Both the position numbers and the translations under genes were made by a program. Positions 34,511 through 43,309 of a DNA stretch of 64,000 bases are shown here, one piece after another. Source of the DNA: Chloroflexota bacterium (GTDB lineage: Bacteria > Chloroflexota > Anaerolineae > Anaerolineales > Villigracilaceae); contig JACAEM010000004.1 in assembly GCA_013388855.1 (NCBI GenBank), forward strand, positions 37,113 to 101,112. The letters are read 5' to 3'. The notes under the pieces were generated by a model. It did no database searches. It had not been told where the DNA came from and worked only from the letters and a program-made list of their open reading frames with translations. Numbering within the stretch: the stretch's first letter is position 1; each line of letters begins with the position of its first letter.

Positions 34511-34819
34511 TTATCCTTCCACATCCCATTTTCGTGTTTTATTCACTTCGATCTTTTTCAACACTGCCTGCTCCAGGTCGATACCTGAAACGGATGCCAA
34601 TTGCAGAAGATACAACGTTACATCTGCCAGTTCGCTTCCGAGTTCCTCGCGGTCCTTGATCTCTTCGGTGAACTGAAAATGCTCCAGAATTTCCGCTGCT
34701 TCAATGGAGAGCGAGACCGCAAGGTTGCGCGGTGTCTGCGGGCGTTTGCTATCTTTGGCGTACCAGCCTTTGGATTCCACGAGGCGGTGCATCTCTTCGG
34801 TGAGTTGTTTGATGTCCAT
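34511..34819 (-). CDS. MazG-like nucleotide pyrophosphohydrolase
   Basis: 102 residues from MDIKQLTEEMHRLVESKGWY. The all-alpha NTP pyrophosphatase motif is present: SLSIEAAEILEHFQF with the EExxE-like region, then ELGSELADVTLYLLQLASV with the ExxD metal ligands. RS21-C6/dCTPase-type enzymes of this size remove aberrant dNTPs. A longer upstream start (34882) would overlap no recognisable motif. No strong Shine-Dalgarno was found. Confidence 0.85.
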   Translation of the reverse strand: MDIKQLTEEMHRLVESKGWYAKDSKRPQTPRNLAVSLSIEAAEILEHFQFTEEIKDREELGSELADVTLYLLQLASVSGIDLEQAVLKKIEVNKTRKWDVEG

Positions 34820-35043
34820 AATGGCGCCAACTTTCAGTGTCGCATGAGCCGATTCCAAATCCAACAAAAAACGGCTCGCCACGTCTGGGAGCCGTCCGTT
34901 GACACGTTTAACTGAACCTCATCCAGACCAGGCAGGTAGGGTGTTGCTAGGGGACGGGAGCGGGTTCAAGCGCATAGGCGCATTATACCTGAAAAATTCT
35001 CCTGGTGCGGTTAAGCGGGTACAATTGAAAAGGAGTTTTTTAC
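34820..35043. other. Divergent intergenic region, mazG-like / transporter operon
   Basis: 224 nt. TACAAT at 35020-35025 and AGGAG at 35031-35035 serve the + operon. The GGGTTCAAG word near 34962 was tested as a tRNA T-arm and failed because the flanking stem cannot pair. No other feature recognised. Confidence 0.5.
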
Positions 35044-36117
35044 ATGCCGCCTTTTCTTCAATTTGTGACCCGTCGATTCCTGGCTGTTCCGATATCGCTA
35101 TTGGTAATCACAATGGTTCTGTATGGGGGGGTAATGCTTTCGCCGCCCGAGGCGCGTGCCACCCTGTATATGCCTGATAATATGCCTCCCCGGCTGACCG
35201 AAGAGCAGTATAAGAAGATCGAAGAGAATATCATCAGGCGCTATCATCTGCGCGAACCGTTTCCGGTGCAATATTATTACTGGATGAAATCACTCTTTGA
35301 TGGAAAGTGGGGCTACAGCCCATCTCTGAACGAATATGTCCTGCCTTCCCTTCTCCGGCGGACGCCTGCTACTCTGGAACTGGCATTTTATTCGCTCCTG
35401 TTGCTTGTTCCGCTGGGGCTCGTCAGCGGCGTGGCGGCTGGCTGGAGGAGAAGCGGATGGTTCGACCGCGCCTTCAGAGGGCTCGCGTTCCTGGGCACAT
35501 CCACGCCGCCATTCATTTTGGCCATTATTTTGCTGTCAATCTTTTATATCAACCGCGGCTGGTTCGCTCCCGGTCGCCTTGACCTTCCCTACATTCTTGA
35601 GATCTCGGAAGGAAATTTCATTTCCTACACGGGCTTTCTAACCGTCGACAGTGTGCTAAACGGGCGAACCGATATTCTGGGGAACGCACTCCGCCACCTT
35701 GCCATGCCGGTCTTCACGCTGAGCATCTATCACTGGGCGACTCTGGGACGGGTGGCGCGTGTGTCGGTATTGGGAGAGGAGAAGAAGGAATATGTTATTG
35801 CCGCGAAGGCGCGTGGGGTTGCAGAGCGCAAGGTGGTTTGGAGACATGTCTTTCGCAACACCCTCACACCCTCGCTGACAAGCATGACACTCTCCGCCAC
35901 TTCCATTGTCACCGGCGTCTTCGTCTCAGAGATCATCTACGACATTAATGGGATTTCAGGTGTCATCTTGGAAGCCATGGAAGGTGTTCCCGATGCTCCT
36001 GCGGCACTCGGATTTGCAATGTATAGCGTGGTCATGGTGCTTCTGCTGATGTTCGTACTGGATGTGGCGCAAGCGATCCTCGATCCGCGCGTGCGGGAAG
36101 GTGTGTTGAAGACATGA
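35044..36117 (+). CDS. ABC transporter permease, DppB/OppB family (orphan pair)
   Basis: 357 residues. N-terminal TM (LAVPISLLVITMVLYGG) is followed by a long extracytoplasmic stretch (LREPFPVQYYYWMKSLFDGKWG) and about five TM segments. The EAA loop reads EYVIAAKARGVAERKVV. AGGAG 8 nt before the ATG. The next gene overlaps by four nucleotides. There is no solute-binding protein or ATPase in this operon, unlike the other two cassettes of the window. Confidence 0.92.
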   Translation: MPPFLQFVTRRFLAVPISLLVITMVLYGGVMLSPPEARATLYMPDNMPPRLTEEQYKKIEENIIRRYHLREPFPVQYYYWMKSLFDGKWGYSPSLNEYVLPSLLRRTPATLELAFYSLLLLVPLGLVSGVAAGWRRSGWFDRAFRGLAFLGTSTPPFILAIILLSIFYINRGWFAPGRLDLPYILEISEGNFISYTGFLTVDSVLNGRTDILGNALRHLAMPVFTLSIYHWATLGRVARVSVLGEEKKEYVIAAKARGVAERKVVWRHVFRNTLTPSLTSMTLSATSIVTGVFVSEIIYDINGISGVILEAMEGVPDAPAALGFAMYSVVMVLLLMFVLDVAQAILDPRVREGVLKT

Positions 36118-37064
36118 AACGCCTTCCCCCGTATTTCCGACGCTGGCAGAATTGGATTGGATTGCTCCTTGTCCTCACCTACGTCTTCCTTGCTGTTGCC
36201 GCTCCCTACCTTTCACCGGATGACCCCAAAAAACCTGGTCCGTTCATGCGCGTGGGCAGGGCATTTGAACCCGCGCCCCTGCCTCCCGATGAAAAAGCCG
36301 TCTTGGGGATGCTACCGCTCGGCATCGATATTTATCACGCGCTGGTCTGGGGATCGCGCGACGCGCTCCGTTTTGGTCTGATTGTCACGATCAGCACGGC
36401 GTTGTTTGGCGTCATCTATGGCGCGATTTCAGGTTTTACGGAAGGACGCGTCGGCGGTTTGATGCTCCGGATCGCTGATTCCTTTCTCGCGTTTCCCCCA
36501 ATCGCAGGAGTGGTCTTTCTCCAGCAGCTTTTTCTGGCGACGGTTTCCGCATTGGGCGGTTTTTATTACTCCGGAGTCATCTATTCTTATTCAGATACAC
36601 AGATAAAAGCAACGTTGATCCAATCCCTGCTGGAGACCATCAACCCGCTCATGCTCAGTCTGATCGTGTTCTCGTGGATGCCGTATGCCCGGCTGGTTCA
36701 TTCCATCGTCATTACCTTGAAACAGACCGATTTCATTCAGGCGGCGCGCGCGCTGGGTGGCAGCAACTTCTGGATCATCCGCAAGCACCTCCTGCGAAAT
36801 TCCACGGGCCCCGCCATGGTACTGGCGGCACGTGACGTGGGCGGCGTGGTGCTTCTACAAGCCACATTGACCTTTATCGGGATCGGCGGAGATTCCATCT
36901 GGGGTGAAATGCTGGCGCTGGGACGCAATTGGATCCTCGGTCCGGGCGGCAGCATCCTCACGTATTGGTGGGTATTCCTTCCGCCTACACTGGCTGTCAT
37001 GTTGTTCGGCATTGCCTGGAACCTGTTCGGCGATGGCTTGAGCGACCTTTTCATTAACCGATGA
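36114..37064 (+). CDS. ABC transporter permease, DppC/OppC family
   Basis: 316 residues. LGIDIYHALVWGSRDALRFG is followed by the TM bundle; the EAA loop has DFIQAARALGGSNFWIIRKH. It pairs with the preceding DppB-type protein. It overlaps both neighbours by four nucleotides (ATGA at each end), so translation is coupled from dppB through to cca. Confidence 0.92.
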   Translation: MKRLPPYFRRWQNWIGLLLVLTYVFLAVAAPYLSPDDPKKPGPFMRVGRAFEPAPLPPDEKAVLGMLPLGIDIYHALVWGSRDALRFGLIVTISTALFGVIYGAISGFTEGRVGGLMLRIADSFLAFPPIAGVVFLQQLFLATVSALGGFYYSGVIYSYSDTQIKATLIQSLLETINPLMLSLIVFSWMPYARLVHSIVITLKQTDFIQAARALGGSNFWIIRKHLLRNSTGPAMVLAARDVGGVVLLQATLTFIGIGGDSIWGEMLALGRNWILGPGGSILTYWWVFLPPTLAVMLFGIAWNLFGDGLSDLFINR

Positions 37065-38362
37065 ATCTTTCCGAGCGCATCGAATCATCCCTGACGCCCG
37101 AATCGTTGGCGTTGATCCGGCTGGTCAAAACGGAAGCGGAACGACTCAACCTGCCCCTGTATATCGTCGGCGGTTCTGTACGGGACCTGCTGCTTGGCTC
37201 CGTTATCAAAGATTTCGACCTCATCGTGGAAGGAGACGCGGCGCGGCTCGCGGATGCCTTGCTGCGTAAGTTTGGCGGCAAAGTACTTTTCCATGCCCGC
37301 TTCGGCACCGCTACATGGACGCTGGACGAAACCACCTCCAAACGCCTGAACATCCCCATCTTCCAATTGGCGGAATTCCCGCCATTTATTGACCTGATCT
37401 CCGCCCGTTCAGAAACCTACCCTGAACCGGGTGCGCTTCCAGCGATCAAACGCTCCACCATCGACGACGACCTGCGCCGCCGTGATTTCACCGTCAATGC
37501 CATGGCGGTTCGGTTGGATGGAAAATATTACGGCGATTTGTACGATCCTCTGGGCGGGCAAAAAGACCTTGAAAACAAACTGATCCGCATTCTTCATCCC
37601 CAATCCTTTATTGACGATCCCACACGGATGTTTCGGGCAGTCCGATACGCCGTGCGCTATCAATTTGAACTGGAATCTGTCACACAACAAGCCGCAGTGG
37701 ACGCGGAAGCACGGGCGGTATTGTCACGCCTGAGCGGGGAACGCATCCGTCACGAATTTGATTTAATCTTTGAAGAAGAGAAACCGCTCGTAATACTGGT
37801 GGCGCTGGAGGATTTAAGTCTGATAAAAGTCATTCACCCTGCCCTGGAGAAGGTCAGGGCGATGGCCTTGTCTCACCTGAAAAAACCGGCGGATGAATTT
37901 GGAAAATTCGCCCTCCCTGGCATTTTATCTCTTCGACAAGCGCTGGGTTGGATTCTCTATCTGCTACACCTCCCCCAAGCGGATATCGACACCGTTGCCC
38001 GGCGTCTCGCCTTCCCGGCTTTATTGACGGACTCAATACGGGCGGCATCGTCCCTGCTTGCCGACCTGCCCTCCTTCAAAGATTGGAAGCCCAGCCAGTG
38101 GACATTCCATCTCGACGAATTGCCATCCCTTTCCGTTTATGCCGTCTGGCTGGTCACATCGGAATCCCCTCTGCATGACTATCTGACGAAATGGCAACAT
38201 GTCAAACCCATCACCACCGGCGATGACTTGGTTGCACGCGGTCTCGAACCAGGACCGAAATTCAAGGACATCCTCGCCCGTCTCCGCGCTGCGCGGCTGG
38301 ATGGGGAGGTGGGGTCTGATATTGAAGAAGAACAATTATTGAGGAGACTAGTACGGCAATGA
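37061..38362 (+). CDS. cca: tRNA nucleotidyltransferase / poly(A) polymerase family (CCA-adding-like)
   Basis: 433 residues. Class II nucleotidyltransferase motifs: YIVGGSVRDLLLGSVIKDFDLIVEGD (catalytic DxD, cited in parts as GGSVRDLLLG and DFDLIVEGD), RRRDFTVNAMAVRLDG and DPTRMFRAVRYAVRY for base recognition. The C-terminal helical region is present. It would repair or complete the CCA end of tRNAs, or add only part of it, or act as a poly(A) polymerase. It overlaps the permease gene upstream and the phosphatase gene downstream by four nucleotides each. Confidence 0.9.
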   Translation: MNLSERIESSLTPESLALIRLVKTEAERLNLPLYIVGGSVRDLLLGSVIKDFDLIVEGDAARLADALLRKFGGKVLFHARFGTATWTLDETTSKRLNIPIFQLAEFPPFIDLISARSETYPEPGALPAIKRSTIDDDLRRRDFTVNAMAVRLDGKYYGDLYDPLGGQKDLENKLIRILHPQSFIDDPTRMFRAVRYAVRYQFELESVTQQAAVDAEARAVLSRLSGERIRHEFDLIFEEEKPLVILVALEDLSLIKVIHPALEKVRAMALSHLKKPADEFGKFALPGILSLRQALGWILYLLHLPQADIDTVARRLAFPALLTDSIRAASSLLADLPSFKDWKPSQWTFHLDELPSLSVYAVWLVTSESPLHDYLTKWQHVKPITTGDDLVARGLEPGPKFKDILARLRAARLDGEVGSDIEEEQLLRRLVRQ

Positions 38363-39126
38363 AATTGGATTCCTACCTCCATTTTGCAAAACAACTCGCC
38401 TACCGCGCCGGACGGATCACGCTTGCTCATTACAACAAAGGCATCCAACATGATCTGAAATCGGATGAGACTCCCGTCACCGCGGCGGACAAGGCGGCGG
38501 AGGAATTTATTCGCGGCGAGATCGAGAAGACCTACCCGGCTCATGCCATTGTGGGGGAAGAGTACGGCGAGAAGGCAGGGGAGGGTAATCCCTTTCGCTG
38601 GTTCATTGATCCTATCGACGGGACCAAGTCCTTTATGAAAGGCGTGCCGTTCTATTCCGTGCTGATCGGTCTGGAGATCGAAGGCGTTTCGCGCGTGGGG
38701 GCGGTTTGCTTTCCGGCGCTGGATGAGCTCCTCTGCGCGGCAGACGGTCTCGGCGCGTGGTGTAACGGCAGACGCGTGCATGTTTCAGAAGTGAAGGACA
38801 TGAAAAAGGCGGTTTTCGTGTATACGAGCTGGTCCGGTTTCCGCACCAAACAGCGGCTGGATGTCATCGAAAACCTTCATCGTGACTGCTTCTACGGGCG
38901 CGGCTGGGGCGATGCTTATGGCTATCACATGGTGGCGACCGGTCGCGCCGAGATCATGATTGATCCCGCCATCGCGTTGTGGGATGTGGCTCCGTTCCCG
39001 CCTATCTTCCGCGAGGCGGGCGGTTTCTTCGGTTCGTGGAGCGGCGAAGAAGGTCATACTCACGGGGAGGCGGTGGCAGTTAACGCCGCGCTCAAGCGCA
39101 AGGTCCTGAAGTTGACGCGTGGTTGA
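38359..39126 (+). CDS. Inositol-monophosphatase-family phosphatase (HisN-like)
   Basis: 255 residues. Metal-site motifs: VTAADKAAEEFIR, IVGEEYGE, DPIDGTKSFMKGVPFY (WFIDPIDGTKSF) and, near the C-terminus, ALWDVAPFPPIFREAGG. The overall length and DAYGYHMVATGRAEIMID suit histidinol-phosphatase of the IMPase type or a generic inositol/sugar phosphatase. Overlaps cca by four nucleotides and is followed by a terminator, so it closes the operon. Confidence 0.87.
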   Translation: MKLDSYLHFAKQLAYRAGRITLAHYNKGIQHDLKSDETPVTAADKAAEEFIRGEIEKTYPAHAIVGEEYGEKAGEGNPFRWFIDPIDGTKSFMKGVPFYSVLIGLEIEGVSRVGAVCFPALDELLCAADGLGAWCNGRRVHVSEVKDMKKAVFVYTSWSGFRTKQRLDVIENLHRDCFYGRGWGDAYGYHMVATGRAEIMIDPAIALWDVAPFPPIFREAGGFFGSWSGEEGHTHGEAVAVNAALKRKVLKLTRG

Positions 39127-39131
39127 ATCCG

Positions 39132-39158
39132 AAGTCCCCAAGCCAGGGACTTTTCTTT
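39132..39158 (+). terminator. Terminator after the phosphatase gene
   Basis: AAGTCCC and GGGACTT pair across seven nucleotides, followed by TTCTTTT. It ends the four-gene coupled operon. Confidence 0.75.
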
Positions 39159-39201
39159 TCCCGTTTGTCACGATGTTGCGACATTTTGACTTGTGAAAAT
39201 A

Positions 39202-39230
39202 TTTTGAATTTTGGGCAACAGGAATATAAT
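39202..39230 (+). promoter_or_regulatory. Promoter of the DUF2726 gene
   Basis: TTTTGA (39202-39207), 17-nt spacer, TATAAT (39225-39230). AGGGAG about 8 nt before the ATG at 39274 gives a conventional leader of about 37 nt. Confidence 0.6.
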
Positions 39231-39273
39231 CAGGAATGTCCAAAATCGAGAGCCAGCCCCAGGGAGTGCGGTC

Positions 39274-39888
39274 ATGAAACTGCCAGATACAAAAGCTGTC
39301 CGCATCAAGGAGCCAGACGTCCGTTTGCCGTATCGTCTGCGCGAGAATTTCATGTCCACGCCTGAATTGGCGTTGTATCGTGCGCTGGTCGAACTGTCGG
39401 AAGGGCGGTATGTGATTTGCCCCAAGGTTGCGTTGAACGACATTTTCTACATTGTCCGCCCCAACGAGAACGTCAATTTTTTCAACAAGATCTTCCGCAA
39501 GCACATCGATTTTTTGCTGTGCTCGCCGTCCACGTTCAAACCGGCGTTTGGCGTCGAACTGGTCAAGCCCATCGCCAAGAGCGAGACGCGCGAAACCGAC
39601 CAATTTATGGAAGACCTGTTTCTCAGTGCGGGCATTCCGCTTGTGCATATCCCGACGAGCGAACGCTATCGGATCGCCGACCTGGTGGAGTTGTTCAAAC
39701 TTTCGCTCGTGAAAGTAAAGGAAACAGGAGCGCTTCGCGCGTCGACGGTGTCTGATTCTGTTCCAATGTGCCCTGTCTGCGGCAGGATGATGGTCCTGCG
39801 CGTGCACCGCAATGGTTCCGAGAAGGGAAAAAAATATTACGGTTGCATAGACAGCCCCAAATGCAGCGGAGCGGTGGAAATCGGTTAG
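39274..39888 (+). CDS. DUF2726 protein with C-terminal topoisomerase-type zinc finger
   Basis: 204 residues from MKLPDTKAVRIKEPD. DUF2726 motifs are present: NFMSTPELALYRAL, VICPKVALNDIF, DFLLCSPSTFKPAFGVELVK and VHIPTSERYRI; the family is a predicted nuclease-like fold. The C-terminus adds CPVCGRMMVLRVHRNG and YGCIDSPKCSG, a four-Cys zinc ribbon of the topoisomerase I type. A DNA-linked role is likely. AGGGAG precedes the ATG. Convergent with the next gene. Confidence 0.85.
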   Translation: MKLPDTKAVRIKEPDVRLPYRLRENFMSTPELALYRALVELSEGRYVICPKVALNDIFYIVRPNENVNFFNKIFRKHIDFLLCSPSTFKPAFGVELVKPIAKSETRETDQFMEDLFLSAGIPLVHIPTSERYRIADLVELFKLSLVKVKETGALRASTVSDSVPMCPVCGRMMVLRVHRNGSEKGKKYYGCIDSPKCSGAVEIG

Positions 39889-39901
39889 TCAGTTTGCGGC
39901 T

Positions 39902-40807
39902 TCATGCGTAATGCCTTTCCAGCTCGGATGCGTATTTTGCGCCCGTCGTTTCCCGGCTGCTCTTCAGCCAATCCCTGAACATGGTCTTGCCGCGCGGCGG
40001 TTCTTTGGAAACCAGCAGGTTTGCCATCAACCCATCCACTTCCTCGGGTGTAAGCACCACATCCCTCACGAACAGGCTGATGACCTGCGCCGCAAACAGT
40101 GCCAGCCGCGGCGGGACGGAAATCAAGGGGCGCCTTGCGCCGATGGTTTCGCCAACCAGTTGCACCAGTTCCTTGAACGTGTAACTGTCGGGTCCGACCG
40201 CATCAATGACGTAACTCTCCCTGCTGTACACAGCCTCCACCGCCAGGTCCGCCAAATCCTCCACATGGACGGGTTGAATCCCATACGACCCATCGCCAGG
40301 GATGAAAAACACGGGGAAGTGCCGCAGGAAAAAGGCGATGTTGTTGATAAGGACATCTTCCCCGCCGCCGTACAACACCGTGGGACGCAGGATGGCATAC
40401 GACAGCCCCGACTCAATTACTGCCTTTTCATTTGCCGCCTTGCCCCAGTAATACGGCAAAGGCGAATCGGCTGAGGGATTGGCGATGCTGATATGCACAA
40501 TCCGCTTCACGCCTGCTACTTTGGCGGCGTTGACCAGTTTGCGGGTGTTCTCCACTGCCCGCGGCTGGGTGTTCTCGCCCTTGTCGAACCGCACCCAATA
40601 GGTGTTGACCAGTACATCCACGCCGCGCAGTGATTGGGTCATGCTGGCTTCGTTGAAATCCAAGGGGTAGGCTTTCACCTTCCCGCCGAAAGGGTCGGGT
40701 CGGTTGGGATGACCCGTCAATGTGATGACCTCCTCGCCGCGCTCCAAAAGCCGCCTGGCGATGTACTTGCCCGAATAACTAAACGCGCCTGTCACTGCAA
40801 TTTTCAT
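39902..40807 (-). CDS. NAD(P)-binding epimerase/NmrA-like protein
   Basis: 301 residues from MKIAVTGAFSYSGKYIARRL (NAD(P)-binding GxxxxSGxxIA motif). Further features: RIVHISIANPSADSPLPYYWGKAANE (a Y-x3-K-type site, cited as YYWGK), LRPTVLYGGGEDV and GIQPVHVEDLADLAV. It matches the NDUFA9/NmrA-like atypical SDR group. The start is chosen because CGGAGAC lies about 7 nt upstream; a longer start (MNGDK, 40822) overlaps the regulator stop. It is co-transcribed with the GbsR/MarR regulator gene. Confidence 0.85.
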   Translation of the reverse strand: MKIAVTGAFSYSGKYIARRLLERGEEVITLTGHPNRPDPFGGKVKAYPLDFNEASMTQSLRGVDVLVNTYWVRFDKGENTQPRAVENTRKLVNAAKVAGVKRIVHISIANPSADSPLPYYWGKAANEKAVIESGLSYAILRPTVLYGGGEDVLINNIAFFLRHFPVFFIPGDGSYGIQPVHVEDLADLAVEAVYSRESYVIDAVGPDSYTFKELVQLVGETIGARRPLISVPPRLALFAAQVISLFVRDVVLTPEEVDGLMANLLVSKEPPRGKTMFRDWLKSSRETTGAKYASELERHYA

Positions 40808-40818
40808 TTTGTCTCCGT

Positions 40819-41343
40819 TCATTTCAACACACTCAAAATCTTCGTCACGTTCGACAGACCCAAACTCTCCAGCCGAATGACCGCTTTTGCCAGGCTGTCA
40901 ATCGCATCGAAAAATTCCTGCAAAGCCTTCACCCGTTCATAGACGAAATTCCATTCATCGTTTTCCACCCAGTTTTCTTCCAGCCTCGTCAGCGTCTCTT
41001 TTACCGAACGCACTGCGCGGTCAAACTCTGAATTCTGCCGTTCCTGCAAAATGGAACGGACAGCGGCGTAGAAATCCGTTTCGGCGGTGTAGTAATCCTT
41101 GCGGTCGCCGAGTTTCGTGGAGCGGTGTACCAGTCCCATCCGCGCCAGCGTGCGCACCTCCGTGCTGACCGCACCTTTCGTCAAGCCTGTCCTTTCCACA
41201 ATCTCATCCAGCGAGAGGGCAGTGGGGGAGAGGTACAACACGGCGAAGATGGCGCCCATCCCTTTGGGGAAGCCCCAAAAGCGGCTGATCTGGCTGAGCC
41301 CTTCGACGAAATCTTTTTTGATTTGAGTGAGTGTGGTTGCCAT
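40819..41343 (-). CDS. GbsR/MarR-family transcriptional regulator
   Basis: 174 residues. Winged HTH: LSLDEIVERTGLTKGAVSTEVRTLARMGLV (helices about 43-72; cited parts LTKGAVSTEVRTL and MGLVHRSTKLGDRKDYY). A C-terminal helical dimerisation region follows. The family includes GbsR-like choline sensors, but the effector is unknown. A consensus promoter and an 18-bp palindrome lie upstream, so autoregulation is likely. Followed directly by the SDR gene, a probable co-regulated partner. Confidence 0.88.
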   Translation of the reverse strand: MATTLTQIKKDFVEGLSQISRFWGFPKGMGAIFAVLYLSPTALSLDEIVERTGLTKGAVSTEVRTLARMGLVHRSTKLGDRKDYYTAETDFYAAVRSILQERQNSEFDRAVRSVKETLTRLEENWVENDEWNFVYERVKALQEFFDAIDSLAKAVIRLESLGLSNVTKILSVLK

Positions 41344-41364
41344 AATTACTCTTTTGTTTTGTAT

Positions 41365-41382
41365 GTTTAGTAATTACTAAAC
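41365..41382. promoter_or_regulatory. 18-bp palindromic operator of the GbsR/MarR regulator
   Basis: GTTTAGTAATTACTAAAC, a perfect palindrome lying at the predicted transcription start of the regulator-SDR operon. Position suits repression by the regulator itself. Confidence 0.75.
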
Positions 41383-41384
41383 GC

Positions 41385-41413
41385 AGTATATGCTATGAGA
41401 CAGGATTTGTCAA
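41385..41413 (-). promoter_or_regulatory. Consensus promoter of the regulator-SDR operon
   Basis: On the minus strand TTGACA (41413-41408), 17-nt spacer, TATACT (41390-41385). The palindrome follows two nucleotides later. Confidence 0.85.
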
Positions 41414-41506
41414 GGCGATAAATCTGCGCGTAGGCACAATGGCTTAATAAAAAGACAACCAGTCATAACTTGCAAAAAGTGACCGTCATCTACAAAGCGA
41501 AATACA

Positions 41507-42049
41507 CTATTGTTGAGTTTGTAGGGATTGATAAATTTCCCACCCTGCCATGCCTTTGGGCAGGGCCTGATACTTGTCGATGTAGAAATTGAAGAATTTT
41601 TGATCACTCCCAACTGTGAAAATCATTGTCACGCGTCCCGGTCGTGGACCAACGATCTTTTCCTTTGGCAGGGTTTCGATCACCTGCATGGTCTTTATGA
41701 TCCAGTTTCCCAGTTCGTTCTCATCTGCAAGATCAGTGACCTGTAATGTCACGTTGAAGTCTGTTTCCATGGCACTGAATGCCTTGTGTCCGTCTTCATA
41801 GATGCAATCCTCGCCGAAAGCAAAAGCATAGGCTTGCGCGTCAGGCTGGACATCCTTGATGGCTTCCTGTAATTCCAATGTGAGATCAGTCAGATTTTGA
41901 GATGCCCACATGTACGCGCATGCCTGGGAAGCGGCTGTCGGTGTTGCGGTGGGAGTCTCGGATGGGGGAGCGGTTAACGGGGTGGCTGTCAGGGCAGGCG
42001 AACACCCGATGAGCAGAAGCAGGCACAGGCTTAGTGTGAAGCGTTTCAT
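41507..42049 (-). CDS. Lipoprotein, unknown
   Basis: 180 residues. Lipobox LLIGC (Cys about residue 16), then a Thr/Pro-rich linker. The mature domain has LTLELQEAIKDVQPDAQAYA and FGEDCIYEDGHKAF with a Cys pair possibly forming a disulfide. It overlaps the M20 stop region by four nucleotides (42046-42049), so the two may be coupled. No recognised family. Confidence 0.75.
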   Translation of the reverse strand: MKRFTLSLCLLLLIGCSPALTATPLTAPPSETPTATPTAASQACAYMWASQNLTDLTLELQEAIKDVQPDAQAYAFAFGEDCIYEDGHKAFSAMETDFNVTLQVTDLADENELGNWIIKTMQVIETLPKEKIVGPRPGRVTMIFTVGSDQKFFNFYIDKYQALPKGMAGWEIYQSLQTQQ

Positions 42050-43239
42050 GAGTTCTGAATTTCCATTACAGCGGATGCCATCAAAGCCGAGGCGTGGATC
42101 AAGACTTGCTCATCAAAGTCAAATTTGGGATGGTGATGACCATAATCCAGATGTTGTTCTACATTTGCTGAGCCTACGAAGAAATAGCAACCAGGCGCCT
42201 TCTCCTGCATGAACGCCATGTCTTCTGCGCCCATCGTGGTGTAACCGGCAGTATCTAGATCGGATTCGGGGAGGACGCGCCGTGCGGCTTCCTGCACTTT
42301 GGATGCAACTGCATTGTCGTTGATGAGAGCGGGCGTGATCCGTTTGAGGGTGACATCGACCTGACACCCCATCGCTTCGCCAACGCCGCGCGCGATTTGC
42401 TCGAATCGCTTCAGGACCCGTTGCCTGACCCCGATATCGAACGTGCGGATTGTTCCCGTGAGTTCTGCTGTTTGCGGGATGACATTGAACGCCGTCCCCG
42501 AGTGGACTGTCGTCACGCTGATCACCGCTGTATCGAGCGGGGCAACATTGCGCGAAACAATGGTTTGCAGTGCGTTGATCATCTGCGCCGACGCGACAAC
42601 GGGATCGACGGTCTGTTGTGGGATGGCGCCGTGCCCGCCCCTGCCCGTGATTTTGATTTTGAATTCCTCCGCGCCCGCCATGACAGGCCCGCCTGCAATG
42701 CCAAGCCAACCGAGAGGTCTTTCGTTCCAGATGTGGAGTGCAAGAGTCCGATCCACTTTGGGTGAGTCGAGTACACCGTCGCGTATCATCATCTCCGCGC
42801 CGCCCACTTCTTCACCGTTGTGACCCTCCTCGGACGGTTGGAAGCAGAATTTGATCGTGCCTGCCAGTTCGTCGCGGCGGCTGTGAAGCATTTTGGCAAC
42901 GGTAAGTCCTATTGCCGTGTGACCATCGTGCCCGCAGGCATGCATGACGCCGTTGTTCTGCGAGGCATATTCCGCGCCGGTTTCTTCGGTGATGGGGAGG
43001 GCGTCCATGTCAAACCGAACGAGAAGAGTGGGTCCCGGTTTCGCTCCTTCGAGCAGACCGACCACGCCGGTTTTACCGACGCCCTTGGTCACTTCGATGC
43101 CGAGGGCTTCGAGTTCCTTTGCCACAATGCCGCCTGTGCGAATTTCGCGGAAGCCAAGTTCCGGGTGGATATGAAGGTCTCGCCGCAGGGCCTGGGTGTA
43201 GGGGAAAAGTTCCCGGGCTTGAGGGAGGAAGTCGATCAT
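42046..43239 (-). CDS. M20D-family amidohydrolase/amidase
   Basis: 397 residues. Metal-site motifs: RRDLHIHPELGF near residue 20, DMDALPITEETG, MHACGHDGHT (H100, C102, H104, H107 region), CFQPSEEGHNG and GHHHPKFDFDE near the C-terminus. This is the IAA-amino-acid hydrolase/N-acyl-amino-acid aminohydrolase group, which uses Cys plus His metal ligands. GGAG before the ATG. Cytoplasmic. Substrate would be an N-acyl amino acid or a peptide; not resolved. Confidence 0.93.
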   Translation of the reverse strand: MIDFLPQARELFPYTQALRRDLHIHPELGFREIRTGGIVAKELEALGIEVTKGVGKTGVVGLLEGAKPGPTLLVRFDMDALPITEETGAEYASQNNGVMHACGHDGHTAIGLTVAKMLHSRRDELAGTIKFCFQPSEEGHNGEEVGGAEMMIRDGVLDSPKVDRTLALHIWNERPLGWLGIAGGPVMAGAEEFKIKITGRGGHGAIPQQTVDPVVASAQMINALQTIVSRNVAPLDTAVISVTTVHSGTAFNVIPQTAELTGTIRTFDIGVRQRVLKRFEQIARGVGEAMGCQVDVTLKRITPALINDNAVASKVQEAARRVLPESDLDTAGYTTMGAEDMAFMQEKAPGCYFFVGSANVEQHLDYGHHHPKFDFDEQVLIHASALMASAVMEIQNS

Positions 43240-43254
43240 TGGGTGCTCCGTTCT

Positions 43255-43285
43255 TGAGTTTGAAAGTTTGAAAGTTGAAAGTTAG
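43255..43285. repeat. GTTTGAAAGTTTGAAAGTT-type tandem repeat
   Basis: Heptamer-like copies of GTTTGAAA between the M20 and PIG-L genes. Related to the words at 33851 and 34465. Confidence 0.55.
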
Positions 43286-43309
43286 TGCGAACGCTACCCT
43301 GTTAGCTTT

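Noticed and set aside
34950..34975. Possible tRNA T-arm (GGGTTCAAG)
   Set aside because: The bases on each side of the loop cannot form the T stem, and no acceptor or anticodon stem was found.
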